NCBI RefSeq assembly: GCF_011397635.1
Contig: NC_064761.1
Span: 26,763,643-26,827,642, forward strand
Direction: 5' to 3'
Length of the DNA stretch: 64,000 bases
DNA from: Epinephelus fuscoguttatus
Lineage: Eukaryota > Chordata > Actinopteri > Perciformes > Serranidae
The position numbers and the translations under genes are program-made. This document shows, piece by piece, positions 10,601 through 21,972 of this stretch (positions are counted from its first letter, which is position 1; the number at the start of each line of letters is the position of its first letter). Under the pieces are notes generated by a model. It was not told the origin of the DNA and made no database searches. It was given only the letters and a program-made list of their open reading frames with translations.

Positions 10601-13234
10601 TAATGAAAGTCATCAGTAGTTTCAGTCCTATGAAAATTGCTAGCAATCAGCAGTAATTTACATTGTAGTACGGTCTATACCTGGACGCTTGAATAAGTTA
10701 GACAGTGCTTCAAAGTTAAATCAAGATGTAGAAGTCATTCTTTACAGCCCTTGTTCACTGCTTCAGTCTCAAAGGTCTCCACAATGGCCACGTTGTGAAA
10801 ATGCCAAATGAAAACGACAGCCAGTGCGAGTTGTCATCCCACTCGTTCCCCTTCCCCCAAATGAATAAAGCTGTTGGCTGAAGTGTCCCCAGCTTTACCT
10901 GCCCTGAAACTCTAAAGCAAATTAAAGCCAGATAATAAAGGGCCTATGTGGCTTCAGGTGACCCAGCTTCAGTAATCCTCCAAGGACTGAAGAGAGGACA
11001 GTTAGGTTATTTCTTCATCATCACAGCTTCTTTTTACCTCGATGCCTCAGTCAGCCTGTCACACAGAGCTGACAAGGCTGTCTGCACCTGAAAGAGGGTG
11101 TGAAAGTCCCCGGGTGCATTACCCAGGCTCCCTCGCTGTCACGAGACATCCATCCAACGCCGTGTAGGGTCTGGTTTCATTTCCATGAGTCATGTTTGCT
11201 GAGCTTTTGCCTGCATGTCTTTGTGAGTGAATGTACGCTGGCTTGTTCTACGCGAGTTGATGATTCTGTAGCTTGTCTAAATGCTGTAATTATGCTGGGG
11301 AGCTGTTAGCTGCTGCAATCTGTCTTTGTTTTTCATTTCAGTCTCAGCTGCTCAAACCAGACCTATCAATAATGTTTATGTGTACACGGGTTGTTTGTTT
11401 GTGCGTTTTTTCTGCATGCAGCGAAGGCTGTGGCTTGTGTATTTTGCAACAGCACTCAGCAGTTTTTGCTGCTGTCATGTCTTGTTCTGCCTTAAATCCG
11501 TTAAGATTTTGCCTCTATAAATACGATGGAGACGCTGTGTCAGTGTTGGCCAGGCCGTCCTCTGGGCACTGGACTTCACAGGCCATTTAGATCTGGCACT
11601 AACCACTCTCATGCCGCAAAGTCACCCAAAAAAAAAAAGAATTCCTTGATCGAAAACCTTTTCATCACTCCAAGCACTCGTCCCCTGAGGTTGTTTTTTC
11701 ATGAGGCCTTTAGTTTTCTCATTTGGGGGAAATGGAAAAGGAAAGTGAGGATCTCCCTCCATCCTTAAGATAATAGTGCCAGGGGTCTGTTATGTCACTC
11801 TTCATCTTTGAGTGAAACCTCAGACAGACAATCCCAAGTGCCACCACGTTAAAGTGTTTGTATTCATGGGCATGAAAGATAAAACACTCCTCCGTTTCTC
11901 ATTCTTCTGTTGTTTGGCGGCAGGCTACACAGAGTTGCGATTGGCTCCGCTCCCCGACGAGAGTGGAATTTAATGAGCAATATGAAACCACCCTCCAATC
12001 TGAGGAAGAGGTTGCTTTTCCTAATGTGCCCATTATCCAGTCGCACTTTTCTAAACTCTTAAACGTCTATCAACAAGGGCGCAGAGAGAGGCAAATGCAG
12101 ACTTACTCTAAGTGTTGCGATAAGCGATTGTCCTCTTGAGGCTCACCGTTGTGATTAGAGGGTGACAGCAGGACTAAGTGATTGTTTTCAATCGCTGCTC
12201 GCATAATGCTCTCCAGTTTCTTTTTTCTCTTTTGGTTTTTCAGTCTGATCATTGGTGTCTCTCTCCTTGTTATCCATTTCACACACATTGCATCAGAGCA
12301 GGATTTTCTGTTAACAAGTGCAGCCTGGCAAGTTTGGAGTTACAATCCTGGTGAAACGGTCGATGGGGATCTGCCAGTGATCCTTGATCAGCACAGCCAG
12401 AGGCCCGATTAAACGTCCAGCACCTGCAAAGAGAGAGGGAGTAAAACTACATTCAGCATGAGACGGAATATAAATGACCTCTCATTCAACACCTACATTT
12501 CCCCCGATGTTTCAGGATTGATATATAACACACCCCCACCCTTTTCCCCCCCTCCATCTCTCTGCCTCTGTCTTTGCTTTCCCTCTCCTCATGTGTCTCC
12601 TCCCTGGGAAGCATCCTGCTGACACTCTCTCCAAGGAGTCTTATTGATATTCTTGGAGAGGCATTGCAGAGAGAGAGGGAGAGAGAGAGGGGGGGGGAAT
12701 GAAAGTCGCACACTGTAGCAGCAGACGCACTGCCTTCTAGTACCAACAGTAAAAATCACAAGTCACGCAGCAGGGATGTGTCACCGTTCATTTTGTCTCC
12801 TGTGCTAATAGAAAATCTCCTGCTTTGGATTTTTATTATTCTCGAGCGTGTGGAAAAGGCAATTTACCAATCATGCAGATTTTCAGTTAAGCTTTAGGGT
12901 TACTTTCATGTGGAGGAGATTAAACCCCTATTGTGACGTGAATGGGATACTTTGCTTAAATAATTATTTTGTTTTCACTGACAGTCACCTATTAGGCTGC
13001 GTTTAGCACATCAGTGACAGGGAGTTGTATTCATAAGATCTGACTGTTTTATTCCCCCGAGGTGAAAAAGTGTTTGACTTATTTGCCTAAGATGCAACAC
13101 AACAGGGCTGGGTGTTGTTGAAAATGTTTCAATACTGGTGCTGATTCAACACTTTAGTTTTAGTACAGATAGTAGAACCATACTTTGTTTGATGGCTTAC
13201 TTTTAAGGAATTTAAACATGTTTTGTACAAAGAG
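10600..13234. other. Gene-free, mostly unique sequence
   Basis: No exon recognised. The parts at 10880-11170 and 12080-12330 look non-repetitive and evenly composed and could hold conserved non-coding elements. A GA/G-rich tract lies at 12668-12698. Confidence 0.3.
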
Positions 13235-13620
13235 TGGAAAAGAGTTCATCAACTATTTTGATAATCATTTCAGTCATTTTAACAAGCAAAAACTTCAAAT
13301 ACAGTTGCTGTTTTAGCTTCTGTAACGCCAAGAACACACCAAACAGTGGCCACGCCTCCTCGCTGCAGAAAAAATGTAATTATTACAGCAGACAGCACTG
13401 TGCCACTGCTTGGTGGAGGATGTGTTGTTTTTGTCTTTGAAATTATAGTGAAGTGAATGTCCTAGGGTTTTGGACTGTTGGTCAAACAAAACAAGACATT
13501 TGTAGATGTCGCGTACTAATCTAAAGGAAACTAAAGCTGACATTTTCCACTCATTTCTGACATTTCAGTGACAAAAACGTGAATAGATAAGGTTAATCAA
13601 TGATGACAGTAATCCTTCGA
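13235..13620. repeat. AT-rich dispersed repeat, copy d
   Basis: Contains CATCAACTATTTTGATAATCATTTCAG and GTCAAACAAAACAAGACATTTG. Ends in TCATTTCTGACATTTCAGTG. A segment with AAGAACACACCAAACAGTGG may be inserted. Confidence 0.45.
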
Positions 13621-14119
13621 TGCAGACCAAGTTATCTCAAACCTCCCTTTTTTCATTTGACAAAAGAATTTAAACTTTGAAATGAAAACTTCTCATATGT
13701 AAATGTTAGCCCTCTAATACCTTGCCTAAATAAAGAAAGGGTCTAAAAGTGACAAGAAAGCATGTATCATTTACAGTTGGAGAAAATCCGTTGTTTTGTT
13801 CAAGGAGCATGCTTCTTTGCCACATGGCAACCAACTTAAAGGGGAACTAATGTTTTTTTCAAACTGGGCCTTATTTTCCGATCTACTTTTGTCTAAATGA
13901 GTGATAGGATGTTCGATATTTGACATTTCTCCAGTATGAAGCTAGGGCTGACCTGCCTGCAGCCCGTGAGTGCGCACTATATTAAATAATAGGGCACTCA
14001 GACAGCGTCAAACAACGTCAAAATACGTCCACTAAAAGTGCTTTTTTTTCGCACAGATAGGCAAAACAGTGACGTCAAACTCATGCATCCATGCTGATAG
14101 AAATTTGCAGCAAGGAGTC

Positions 14120-14275
14120 ATGGCAGAGAGGAAGAAATGGTCCGAATCGTGGCATCATTTCGCAAAGAAAGATGACAACAGTGCTGCTGTAATGTCTGTA
14201 AAATGATCCTTTCAAGTCAGGGTGGAAACACCAGTAATGTGCTGAAACATCTTTCTACACCACACGGGCTTAAGT
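14120..14275 (+). pseudogene. Frameshifted BED zinc finger of a hAT-type transposase
   Basis: From ATG at 14120 the frame reads MAERKKWSESWHHFAKKDDN, the aromatic start of a BED finger. From 14185 a frame shifted by one base reads CCNVCKMILSSQGGNTSNVL followed by KHLSTPH. Together these give the C-x2-C...H-x4-H zinc ligands. A single-base deletion between 14180 and 14185 breaks the finger. BED fingers are typical of hAT transposases and ZBED genes. The rest of the transposase is absent, so this is a transposon relic, probably within an element starting near 13838. Confidence 0.75.
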
Positions 14276-14579
14276 TTCAGGCGTGCCATGTATTTGACAC
14301 TCTACACATGACTGCCATCACTTCCCAACTAAGCAGCATGTCCGTCACTGAGGGTAAATATCCTGGTATAATAACATTAGCACCATGTTGGCAGGCTTAG
14401 CACAGCATTGACTTAAGGAAAGCTAAATGAAAACGACTGCTGTACAAATGTTTTTTCGTTTCGTCTACACCGTTAAGGCACAGAGATGATTAAACAGCTG
14501 CGTTGGAGCTGAAAACCTGTGTGGGCTTACATTTTTTCCACAGAGAACATTGATCAGGAATCATCATCATCATTACCTT

Positions 14580-14912
14580 AGGTTTAACTGAAACAGTTAA
14601 TTGATTTGCTGATTGATAGAAGATCTGAAAAATGTTGCTTATTATTATTATTATTATTATTATCAGTTGTCTGAGTCAATTATAAGGCACAAATGCCAAA
14701 CAGTCTGTGGCTGCAGTTTCTCAAATATGAAGAGTTGCTCTTTTTTTCTTTCTTTGAATCACTGTAAAATAACTGTCTTTGGGTTTTGAACTATTTGTTG
14801 AACAAAGAAGCAATTTGAAGAAATCACCTTGGGCTCTGGGAAATTCTAACAGGCATTTTCTGACATTTTATAATCGCTGCTAATTAAAATAATTGGCAGT
14901 AGCAGCCCTATT
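14580..14912. repeat. AT-rich dispersed repeat, copy e, with (ATT)n
   Basis: Starts GAAACAGTTAATTGATTTGC and ends GGCAGTAGCAGCCCTA. Diagnostic middle: CTTGGGCTCTGGGAAATTCTAAC. It includes an (ATT)n microsatellite at 14638-14664. Confidence 0.55.
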
Positions 14913-15990
14913 TTAAGATCCCTTAAATTAAGTCTAGGGAGTTGTTTCATGATAAAAACTAATTAGTTTTTGGTTCTTTTTGTATAACTGTGCGAGAATA
15001 AATTTTGGAAAACGGTGGCCATGTCTTATCAAAATGAAACTCCCCTCCCTCCTCCTCTTCGCCCTCATTCATCTGGCCCATGCTGGCATCCGAGGGCAGC
15101 TTTGGAAAACAGCTTTTTGTTGCCTGTTTACTCTCGTGCAATCCCAGGTTATCCATGAAGATCCGTGAAGGTTAGATAGGGAGTATAAAGGAAAATAGAT
15201 TAATTTTACTTTTCAAAAACCGAATGCACGGACCTCAAGAAGTGACCCACAGGACGCATTGAGACGCGGCTGCTGAAATGATGAGGCGTGCTGTGGACCT
15301 GCCTCATTTGATAGGAGAGATTGGAGGGGGTGTGAAAGCCGGCGGCCCCCGTGACCCCCGCTATTCATGAGCCTCCATCATGGGGGCAGCCTTTCACTGA
15401 GGCACTCTGCTTTGGCACACAAGCACACACTCAGAAACAACATCATACATAAATCAAGCAACATGCGTGAGGTGAATGAGTTGGCACTGTCTGTCTCCTG
15501 TTCACCTTCACACACGCGCGCGCACCTTGTTCTCCGCATGCATTCAGCAAGATGAGACATCCAGATTACATTGTCTGCTTTGCGTGGTCGTGCTGTAACT
15601 GACTTTACTCCTGCACGCATAATGACACATTCTTCTCTAACTACCTTGTAGGCTGCGAGCCAGAGGGTTGCTGGGGCTAATTTGACAGCTGCCACGGCTC
15701 ATTATCAGATAAAGGGGACAGTTCTTGGCCCTGCAGTTTAAACAGTGTTAGTGTAGATGTTATTAGCAATAACCTCACACATTGCAGGCTGCCAGTGTGT
15801 TGTGTTTGGCCCTTCTTGCTTTTGTGATGAGAGGCTGAGCTCCAGTCGAAGAAACTGTTTCCTATCAACTAAAATCTAGGGAAGTAAACATGTTTCCAGT
15901 CACTATTAGAGAAAGGAAGCAAAAAATGTCCACTGTTATCACATACATAAACATTTAACTAAACTGTTTCCTTCTTTCTCTCATTCTCTA
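14912..15990. other. Flank upstream of tnfaip8l1 exon A
   Basis: Unique-looking sequence. A GC-rich patch at 15230-15380 could be regulatory. No first exon or promoter could be assigned. Confidence 0.3.
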
Positions 15991-15992
15991 AG

Positions 15993-16010
15993 CGTGACTC
16001 AGACCTGACC
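15993..16010 (+). other. tnfaip8l1: tnfaip8l1 5' UTR end next to a probable splice acceptor
   Basis: A long CT-rich tract (about 15966-15990) runs into AG at 15991-15992, 18 bases before the ATG. This suggests the start codon lies near the 5' edge of an internal exon and that a non-coding first exon lies upstream. I could not locate that exon. A second AG at 16001-16002 is an alternative acceptor. Confidence 0.5.
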
Positions 16011-16282
16011 ATGGACTCCTTCAGCACTAAGAGTTTAGCCCTGCAGGCACAGAAGAAGCTGATGAGCAAGATGGCCACCAAGAGCGTGGCCAACCTCTTC
16101 ATCGACGACACCAGCAGCGAGGTGCTTGACGAGCTGTACCGCGTCACCAAGGAGTACACCCGCAACCGCAAAGAGTCCCAGAAGATCATCAAAAACTTGA
16201 TCAAGATGGTGGTGAAGCTGGGGGTGCTCTACAGAAACAACCAGTTCAACGGCGAGGAGCTGATTCTGGTGGAGAACTTCAG
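16011..16282 (+). CDS. tnfaip8l1: tnfaip8l1 coding exon A (residues 1-90 plus 2 nt)
   Basis: The exon starts at the family ATG and ends in a CAG|GTAATG donor (GT at 16283). It carries the N-terminal helices, including the [13 protein letters not shown] block. Confidence 0.95.
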
Positions 16283-19025
16283 GTAATGGGAAGAAATGCA
16301 CTTTCTTTCTAAGAGTTAGATGAGTAAATCAACACCATGTTGAGTTTTCAACCAGCTTTGTATCATAACACTGTGGGTAGTATGTGTAAATGAACTGTAG
16401 TAAACTTCCCTCAGTCTAACCAGTGCTGAGAACTCCTTGCTCCCCTCCCAGAGAAACTCCACCGGGTAACACGTTTTACATCGGCCAGCTAAGTTTCTCT
16501 GGCTCTTGGGCTGTTGCCCCAAGTACAGGCTGTACTTCCTGCATTTTTGTATTGCCCACCACCCATGCCGCCACCGCTGACACAATGAGTATAGAGGTAG
16601 ATTAAGAGCCTCTCTCTCAATTTCAGACCAAACTTCAATCATACCATAAAACCAGGCAGTGCTGATTGAATATCAACAAAGATTATGTCACTGCACTTCC
16701 TATGTCTTGCTTAAAATGTTTTCAGAAACACATTTTAGTGCCTTGTTTAGCTTTAGTGGGGTTTGTGAACAGGGAGTGGGAAGTGAGGAGTGCTGATCAA
16801 ATGTAAACCAAGATTCTAATACAGAGTTGCCTATTTCTCGCCTCATGTTTTCAGAAACATGTTTTAGCTTACTTTTTAACTGTAATACGATATAATTTGT
16901 TTCCACCTGGCCTCTATTTTGTCAAATGGACGGTTTTGCATTACGTCACCTACCAGCAGAAGCATTTATTGGTCCAGTGGTGCAGTGCATTCTAGTCGTT
17001 ATAGGTTTTCTACCTCCTAAGAAAAAGCGAATGCCACAGTATTTTTCTTCTGTTTTCTCTGGTCATGTAGCACCAACTTCACAAGTATTTGCATCTTTCT
17101 ACTTAACAGACAGCCAAGCTTTATTAAAAGACTGTCTTACCAGTTGGGAAATACTTCTTTTAGTACAGCACAAGATTCAAGAGCCGAATAGCTTTGCATA
17201 ACATAAAGACTGGAAGCAACAGCCAGCCAGGCTTTGTCCAAAGTTCAGAAATACACCTACCAACACCATAGCTTTCTTTATTTGTTTTATCTGTACACAA
17301 ACAGCAAAATGACAATCTGTGATTGTGAAGGAAGTTGCATGCAGAGATAGATTTCTGTCAACTGTACTTGCAGCATTATTGTGGGCATTGTGGCACTGTA
17401 TCGTAATCAGCACAGCGCATTGGGAAAGGTGCTGCCAAAATTGCCAAAGAGGATAAAAAAAGAGCCGTCTGTGTTTTGGCCGGACCACAAAGCTGGTACC
17501 AGTCCTATAAACGCAAAAGAAAGCCAGTGAGGTCATTATGTGTCTCCTTTTTCCTGTCATTCAATGTTTTAATATAGTTCTGTATCGCCAGCTGGCACTT
17601 ACAAACTGTTGCAAACGACAGTCAGTGATACAGTTGGAACGATTTTCACAGATTCAAATGTCTTGGATCAATAACTCATAAGCAAAATGTTGTTAAAACA
17701 CAAGTAACATCTCTTTCCAATCATAGTAAAGTACATGAGTGAAAACCTAATTTTGATCAAAACGAGCCGTCCTCTGAGCTGGACAAGTAACGTTGTTCTC
17801 CATGTGCAGCCGACTATGAGACGACTGAGGGATCGTCTATAAAGAGAAAACACCAAAAAGAGATATCCTACCATAAAAACATTCATTAACATCACTCTTA
17901 TACTGTGCAGTGCCCCCAAAATCACTTCACACATCAATAGTCTCCTCTTGGTTGTATTAGAGCACTTATTCTTTTGCATAATTTGGAGGGAATTTTTATT
18001 GGAAAAAATATAACTTCTCTCTCACGCAGTTTCAAATATAATTATCACAAATCCTTAAATACATCGCTTTTTGAAAAAGCCAGCTGAAGCCACAGTGCAC
18101 ATGCATGTGTGTGCACATGATCAGGATGTTACTACCTCCGCCAGGAAAAACCCTGATGCTGGAACTATTTTCCTGACAGATGACGTGTTATCAATCCTCC
18201 CTGCATTTCTGTGCAGTGTCTAGACATGAACAGTATCAATCTTCTCTAATACTCAGACGGAGAGCAAATAAGTGTTTTCCACAATGTCTGAAAAAAGAAC
18301 CTCTGTCTCGTCCTTCCATATATTTAAATATTGTTGTATTGTGTATCAGAAGGTGACAAACCTTGAGAAACAACAACAGGCCGGTTCTGGTTGAGCGCTT
18401 CAAATGTGGAGAACTGCAGTTCAAGTACATTTTTGTGTGCTGATGGAAGCAAATTAAGGAAATTGACTTTTACATCAGTTTATATATTTTCCACTAAAAT
18501 AGTGAAACTCAGCTCGGAGGCATGTGAAGCTGACATAAGTGCACAGTATGGAGAATGGTGATTATATTAGCATGGAGATGCATCGCTGCGAAGGACAACA
18601 CTATAACTGATAGAGGGGGAGTTGTGGAACTTTTCTAAAGAAAATCATAAGACAGCAGTTTCTATTTTTACTTCCTTCTGCTGCTCCAGTCAGAATTAGA
18701 AACTGACAGCTTCTCCTCTCTCCTCTCGTCTCACAGGAAGAAAGTCCACACTCTGGCCATGACGGCAGTCAGTTTCCACCAGATCGAGTTCACCTTTGAC
18801 CGCCGCGTCATGAGCGCCATTTTGAATGATTGCCGTGAGCTGCTACACCAGGCCATCAAACGCCACCTGACAGCCAAGAGCCACTCGCGAGTCAACCACG
18901 TGTTCAATCACTTTGCCGACTGCGACTTCCTTGCGGCTCTCTACGGGCCCACGGAGGTTTATCGCGGCCACCTGCAGAGGATCTGCAACGGGGTGAACAA
19001 GATGCTTGACGAAGGGAACCTCTGA
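16011..19025 (+). CDS. tnfaip8l1: Tnfaip8l1 (TIPE1), two coding exons
   Basis: The product is 186 aa, joined from 16011-16282 and 18737-19025; human TNFAIP8L1 has the same length as I recall it. Seen: N-terminus [17 protein letters not shown], then [49 protein letters not shown] and C-terminus [15 protein letters not shown]. These are hallmark blocks of the TNFAIP8 (TIPE) family. MDSFSTK and AMTAVSFHQ point to L1 rather than TNFAIP8, L2 or L3. The family forms an all-helical TIPE-homology fold with a lipid-binding central cavity and acts in the cytoplasm on phosphoinositide, Rac and cell-death or autophagy signalling. The start is the only Met at the family N-terminus. The coding intron (2454 bp, phase 2 in Arg91) has clean GT-AG borders. 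No tandem gene partner is present. Confidence 0.95.
16283..18736 (+). other. tnfaip8l1: tnfaip8l1 coding intron
   Basis: The intron is bounded by GTAATG and CACAG. It is mostly unique-looking AT-rich sequence. I saw no reliable exon or transposon inside it. Confidence 0.8.
18737..19025 (+). CDS. tnfaip8l1: tnfaip8l1 coding exon B (residues 91-186)
   Basis: A pyrimidine-rich tract precedes the CACAG acceptor at 18736. The first base completes Arg91, and reading continues [14 protein letters not shown] to a TGA at 19023-19025. An internal Met exists at 18759, but the upstream in-frame KKVHTLA is conserved family sequence, so the exon begins earlier. Confidence 0.95.
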
Positions 19026-21250
19026 CCTCCCCTGGCCTTCTTATCGGGCACCTTTTACCTCCAGTCACCCCTCATGCAATCCTGCAAGATATTTTTTTTT
19101 TTAAGGTGACAATCATGAATGCTTTGTGTTTGTGCGTGCCTTTCAGCCGTTACTGTAACACTGAAATTATCTCGGCTAGTTAGTCCAAAGTGTGTTTGTT
19201 CTCCAGTCTGACTTTTTGTTATTCCACAGCAAACAAAAACCAGCAGATGTTCTTGTTAAATGAATGTAAAACTTCATGCTCTTATCAGTATATTCAGGGA
19301 TAGGAGCCTTGACAACTGTGCCTTAAAAAACACATTTCTAACTTCATTTCAAGGGCACGATGTTTGCTCTCCTACTAAATCAAAAAGACATGAATCAGGC
19401 ACAGGCCTTCAGTCATATCTCTGTAAGGAGCTTTTAATGGACCAAAATGGTTTGGGGAGCACCAAGAGAGGAAAGAAAGTGAATTTTTCTCTTTTCCAAA
19501 TACCCAAGGACATAAAGACGTGATTTTTTTTCTTTTTGTTTATTTTTTCTAAAAGTAGTATTGCACTCAATCCAGAACAAGCGCTGTACTGTACTTTCCC
19601 GCAATAATGAAACCATGTGAAGCACAGCAGTCAAGTAATCCTGCTTAGCCTGCATTTCACCATCATGCACTGAACTCCACTTTGAGGAGAGGCCAGGCCT
19701 TTTTGTTTCGAAGGCACCTATAAACCCAGTTTTGTTTTTAATAGTCTGGTTTATAGCCACCACAACAAAGATGAAGTATTTGGGTCATCGGGGGCCGTAA
19801 ACATGAAGGAATGTGTGCTGTGTATTGTCGAACGTGTTTGCTGACTGCACGCTCATCTGCTCAGAAAACATGCAACTTTTGTATCTATAAATGTCATAAT
19901 CGCAGCAGGGGCAGCACAATGTGACACTATCCTTAAAGGTTGCTCTGGCATTTTGTCGGAGAGGACTAAAGAGCGATCACAGTCGGAACTACTCGTCATA
20001 ATGGATGTTTGAGCCCGGGGTCAGCTGTGTTTCAGATTTATCGGCGTTGCCTCAGGTTTATCCAAAAAGCACTAAAACTGTGGTTTGAATTCTGACAGAT
20101 TTGAACTAAAAAGACTCCCCATGAGCATTCAGATGAAAGGCTGGACGAAAAACTGCAGCTCCGTGTCTATGAAAAGGGCCAGGCAGGGTATAGAGATTAG
20201 AGCAGAGACAAACACAGTACCTGATTGTACTCTGCCACTGCAATTACAGCTCCCCACTCTGGGGTGGTATAATGGCCCAGAGCCTGCCTCCATCGAGCAG
20301 CCACTCCATTTCACCAGTGCAGCCTCATGTAATGTGATGGAGATAACCATCTCTCTTTGCGCAACGCAAGTCCTTTAATGGAGTGAAAGATGTTGTTGTG
20401 TTTCTTTCTTATAAAGGAGAATATGAATAGTTACTACTATCCCTCCCGAACCTCACATAATAGCTGTCTTTCCCTCTCTGTCTATGTGTTTTTGTATCAC
20501 TGAGCCTGTCTGGGAGATTGTTTTGTGCTGCGGCCTCATTTTGTATTCTGTGTGTGAGTGTGTGTGTGTGAGCGTGTTTGTGTGCGTACCTGTGAGAGAA
20601 TTGGAAATTGAGCCGTGTAATAAGCGCTGTGCTTTTTCCAGATAGGATTGCTGAAACTTTAACTTCATCCACAGCAGCTCTGCCAAAGAAACGAAGACTG
20701 ATGTTACTCAAAATACAGTCTTTTTTTTCCAGAGGAACCTTTTCAAGAAACACTACATGCACTTGATAATTGCAACACCCGTAAAGGTGATAATGAATAC
20801 AAAGATGGTGGCTGTTGTGGTTTCGCCTTTTCAATTCTTAGATGACTTCCCTGAGTGTACCCTGGTTTGTTGGACCCATTTGACTCTGACTGCATCATTT
20901 GGGAGGCTTTGAGGTAAATCCTCGTTCCTAAGTCTCCCACAACAGTTGACTTTAATTGTCTCTGGATGCCATTTTCTTCAGTCCCTCCACATCTCAGGGT
21001 TGGTTTAAATCTCCCTCAGTTTAAAACCCATGACACACTAAGTAGAAATGGCCACAAACCTCTGCAGCCGCCCCACTTATTTCACTGAAGCCCTCAAACT
21101 AAGCATACTTATCAAGTTGCATTTTTACTATTGTGAATTGTGAAATGTTTTTATTTTCACTTGTGTACATATGATTGTTTTTGTGTCTGTATTGTATCCA
21201 CACACGACAAATATAATACTTTTTTAAAAGAATAAATGTCTTGTCTTTTT
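19026..21250 (+). other. tnfaip8l1: tnfaip8l1 3' UTR (inferred)
   Basis: About 2.2 kb of sequence follows the stop with no repeat element that I recognise. It ends at AATAAA (21231-21236), followed by a T/C-rich stretch typical of a downstream processing region. The extent is inferred from that signal alone. An imperfect GT repeat lies at about 20551-20585. Confidence 0.45.
21231..21236 (+). terminator. tnfaip8l1: Candidate poly(A) signal, tnfaip8l1
   Basis: Canonical AATAAA with a GT/T-rich region (GTCTTGTCTTTTTTTT) immediately downstream. It is the first such well-placed signal I noticed after the stop codon. Confidence 0.45.
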
Positions 21251-21972
21251 TTTCTCTCCCTCAATCAAGCACTAAGCATCTTCCCATTAGTATGTTGGAA
21301 TTTTCCAGGCCAGATCAGGGGGTAATCTGACTATGTCTGACCTGGATTTAGCCAGCCAAATCCCTCTCCTCCTGCTCCCAGCATTGTTGGGAAGCGATGA
21401 AAGCTAACACAAACCCATCCCACTGACAAACAATTCAACTTAGGGTCATTTTTTTCCACTTTCTGCAGGCCCACGCCACGGTCAAAGGTAGAACAGGAAA
21501 TTAGTGCGGTGGAAGACTTCTTGCTTCTGTTTTTGGAATTGTAAACACTCAGCTGCAGTTTAATTTCAAGTGTAGCATGAGTAGCACTCAGGCTGGATTC
21601 GGTTTGAGTTTAACCTATCATCGACTTTGCTGCTTTTCAGACTTTGCAATGATAATTTGGCCCGTAGCACGTCTGCAGATCCTCCCTGCAGCACACTTGA
21701 AAGGCTACCGCAGTACCAAGTGTGCCCAATTATCAGCTAATGGTCATGCATAATGTTTTTTTTTGTGTGTGTGTGAATGCACCCTCGAGTTCAGAGAGCG
21801 ATGTTATGACTAAACTGGGATGTGAGTACAGTCACGTCTCATTGTCTTTCTGTGTACTTCCTCCTCTTCTTACTTGACTTAACTGATGTCAAAGAAAGCA
21901 AAAAAACGCCTGACATCAACTTTAATGATTCATCTCTGAATGGCTTCTATTTTAAGGTAGTTGTGTAAGAAG
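21250..21972. other. Intergenic, nothing recognised
   Basis: No open frame, repeat boundary or splice-bounded exon seen. Confidence 0.3.

Noticed and set aside
14980-15168. Small plus-strand frame with a signal-peptide-like start (MKLPSLLLFALIHLAHA)
   Set aside because: No recognisable mature peptide, no splice or poly(A) support, and the hydrophobic run comes from a CT-rich stretch (CTCCCCTCCCTCCTCCTCTTCG).
16035-16301. Minus-strand frame opposite tnfaip8l1 exon A
   Set aside because: Antisense shadow of the conserved exon.
20409-20834. 141-codon minus-strand frame within the tnfaip8l1 3' UTR
   Set aside because: It runs through a GT/CA repeat (THTHTLTH-type translation) and has no recognisable domain.
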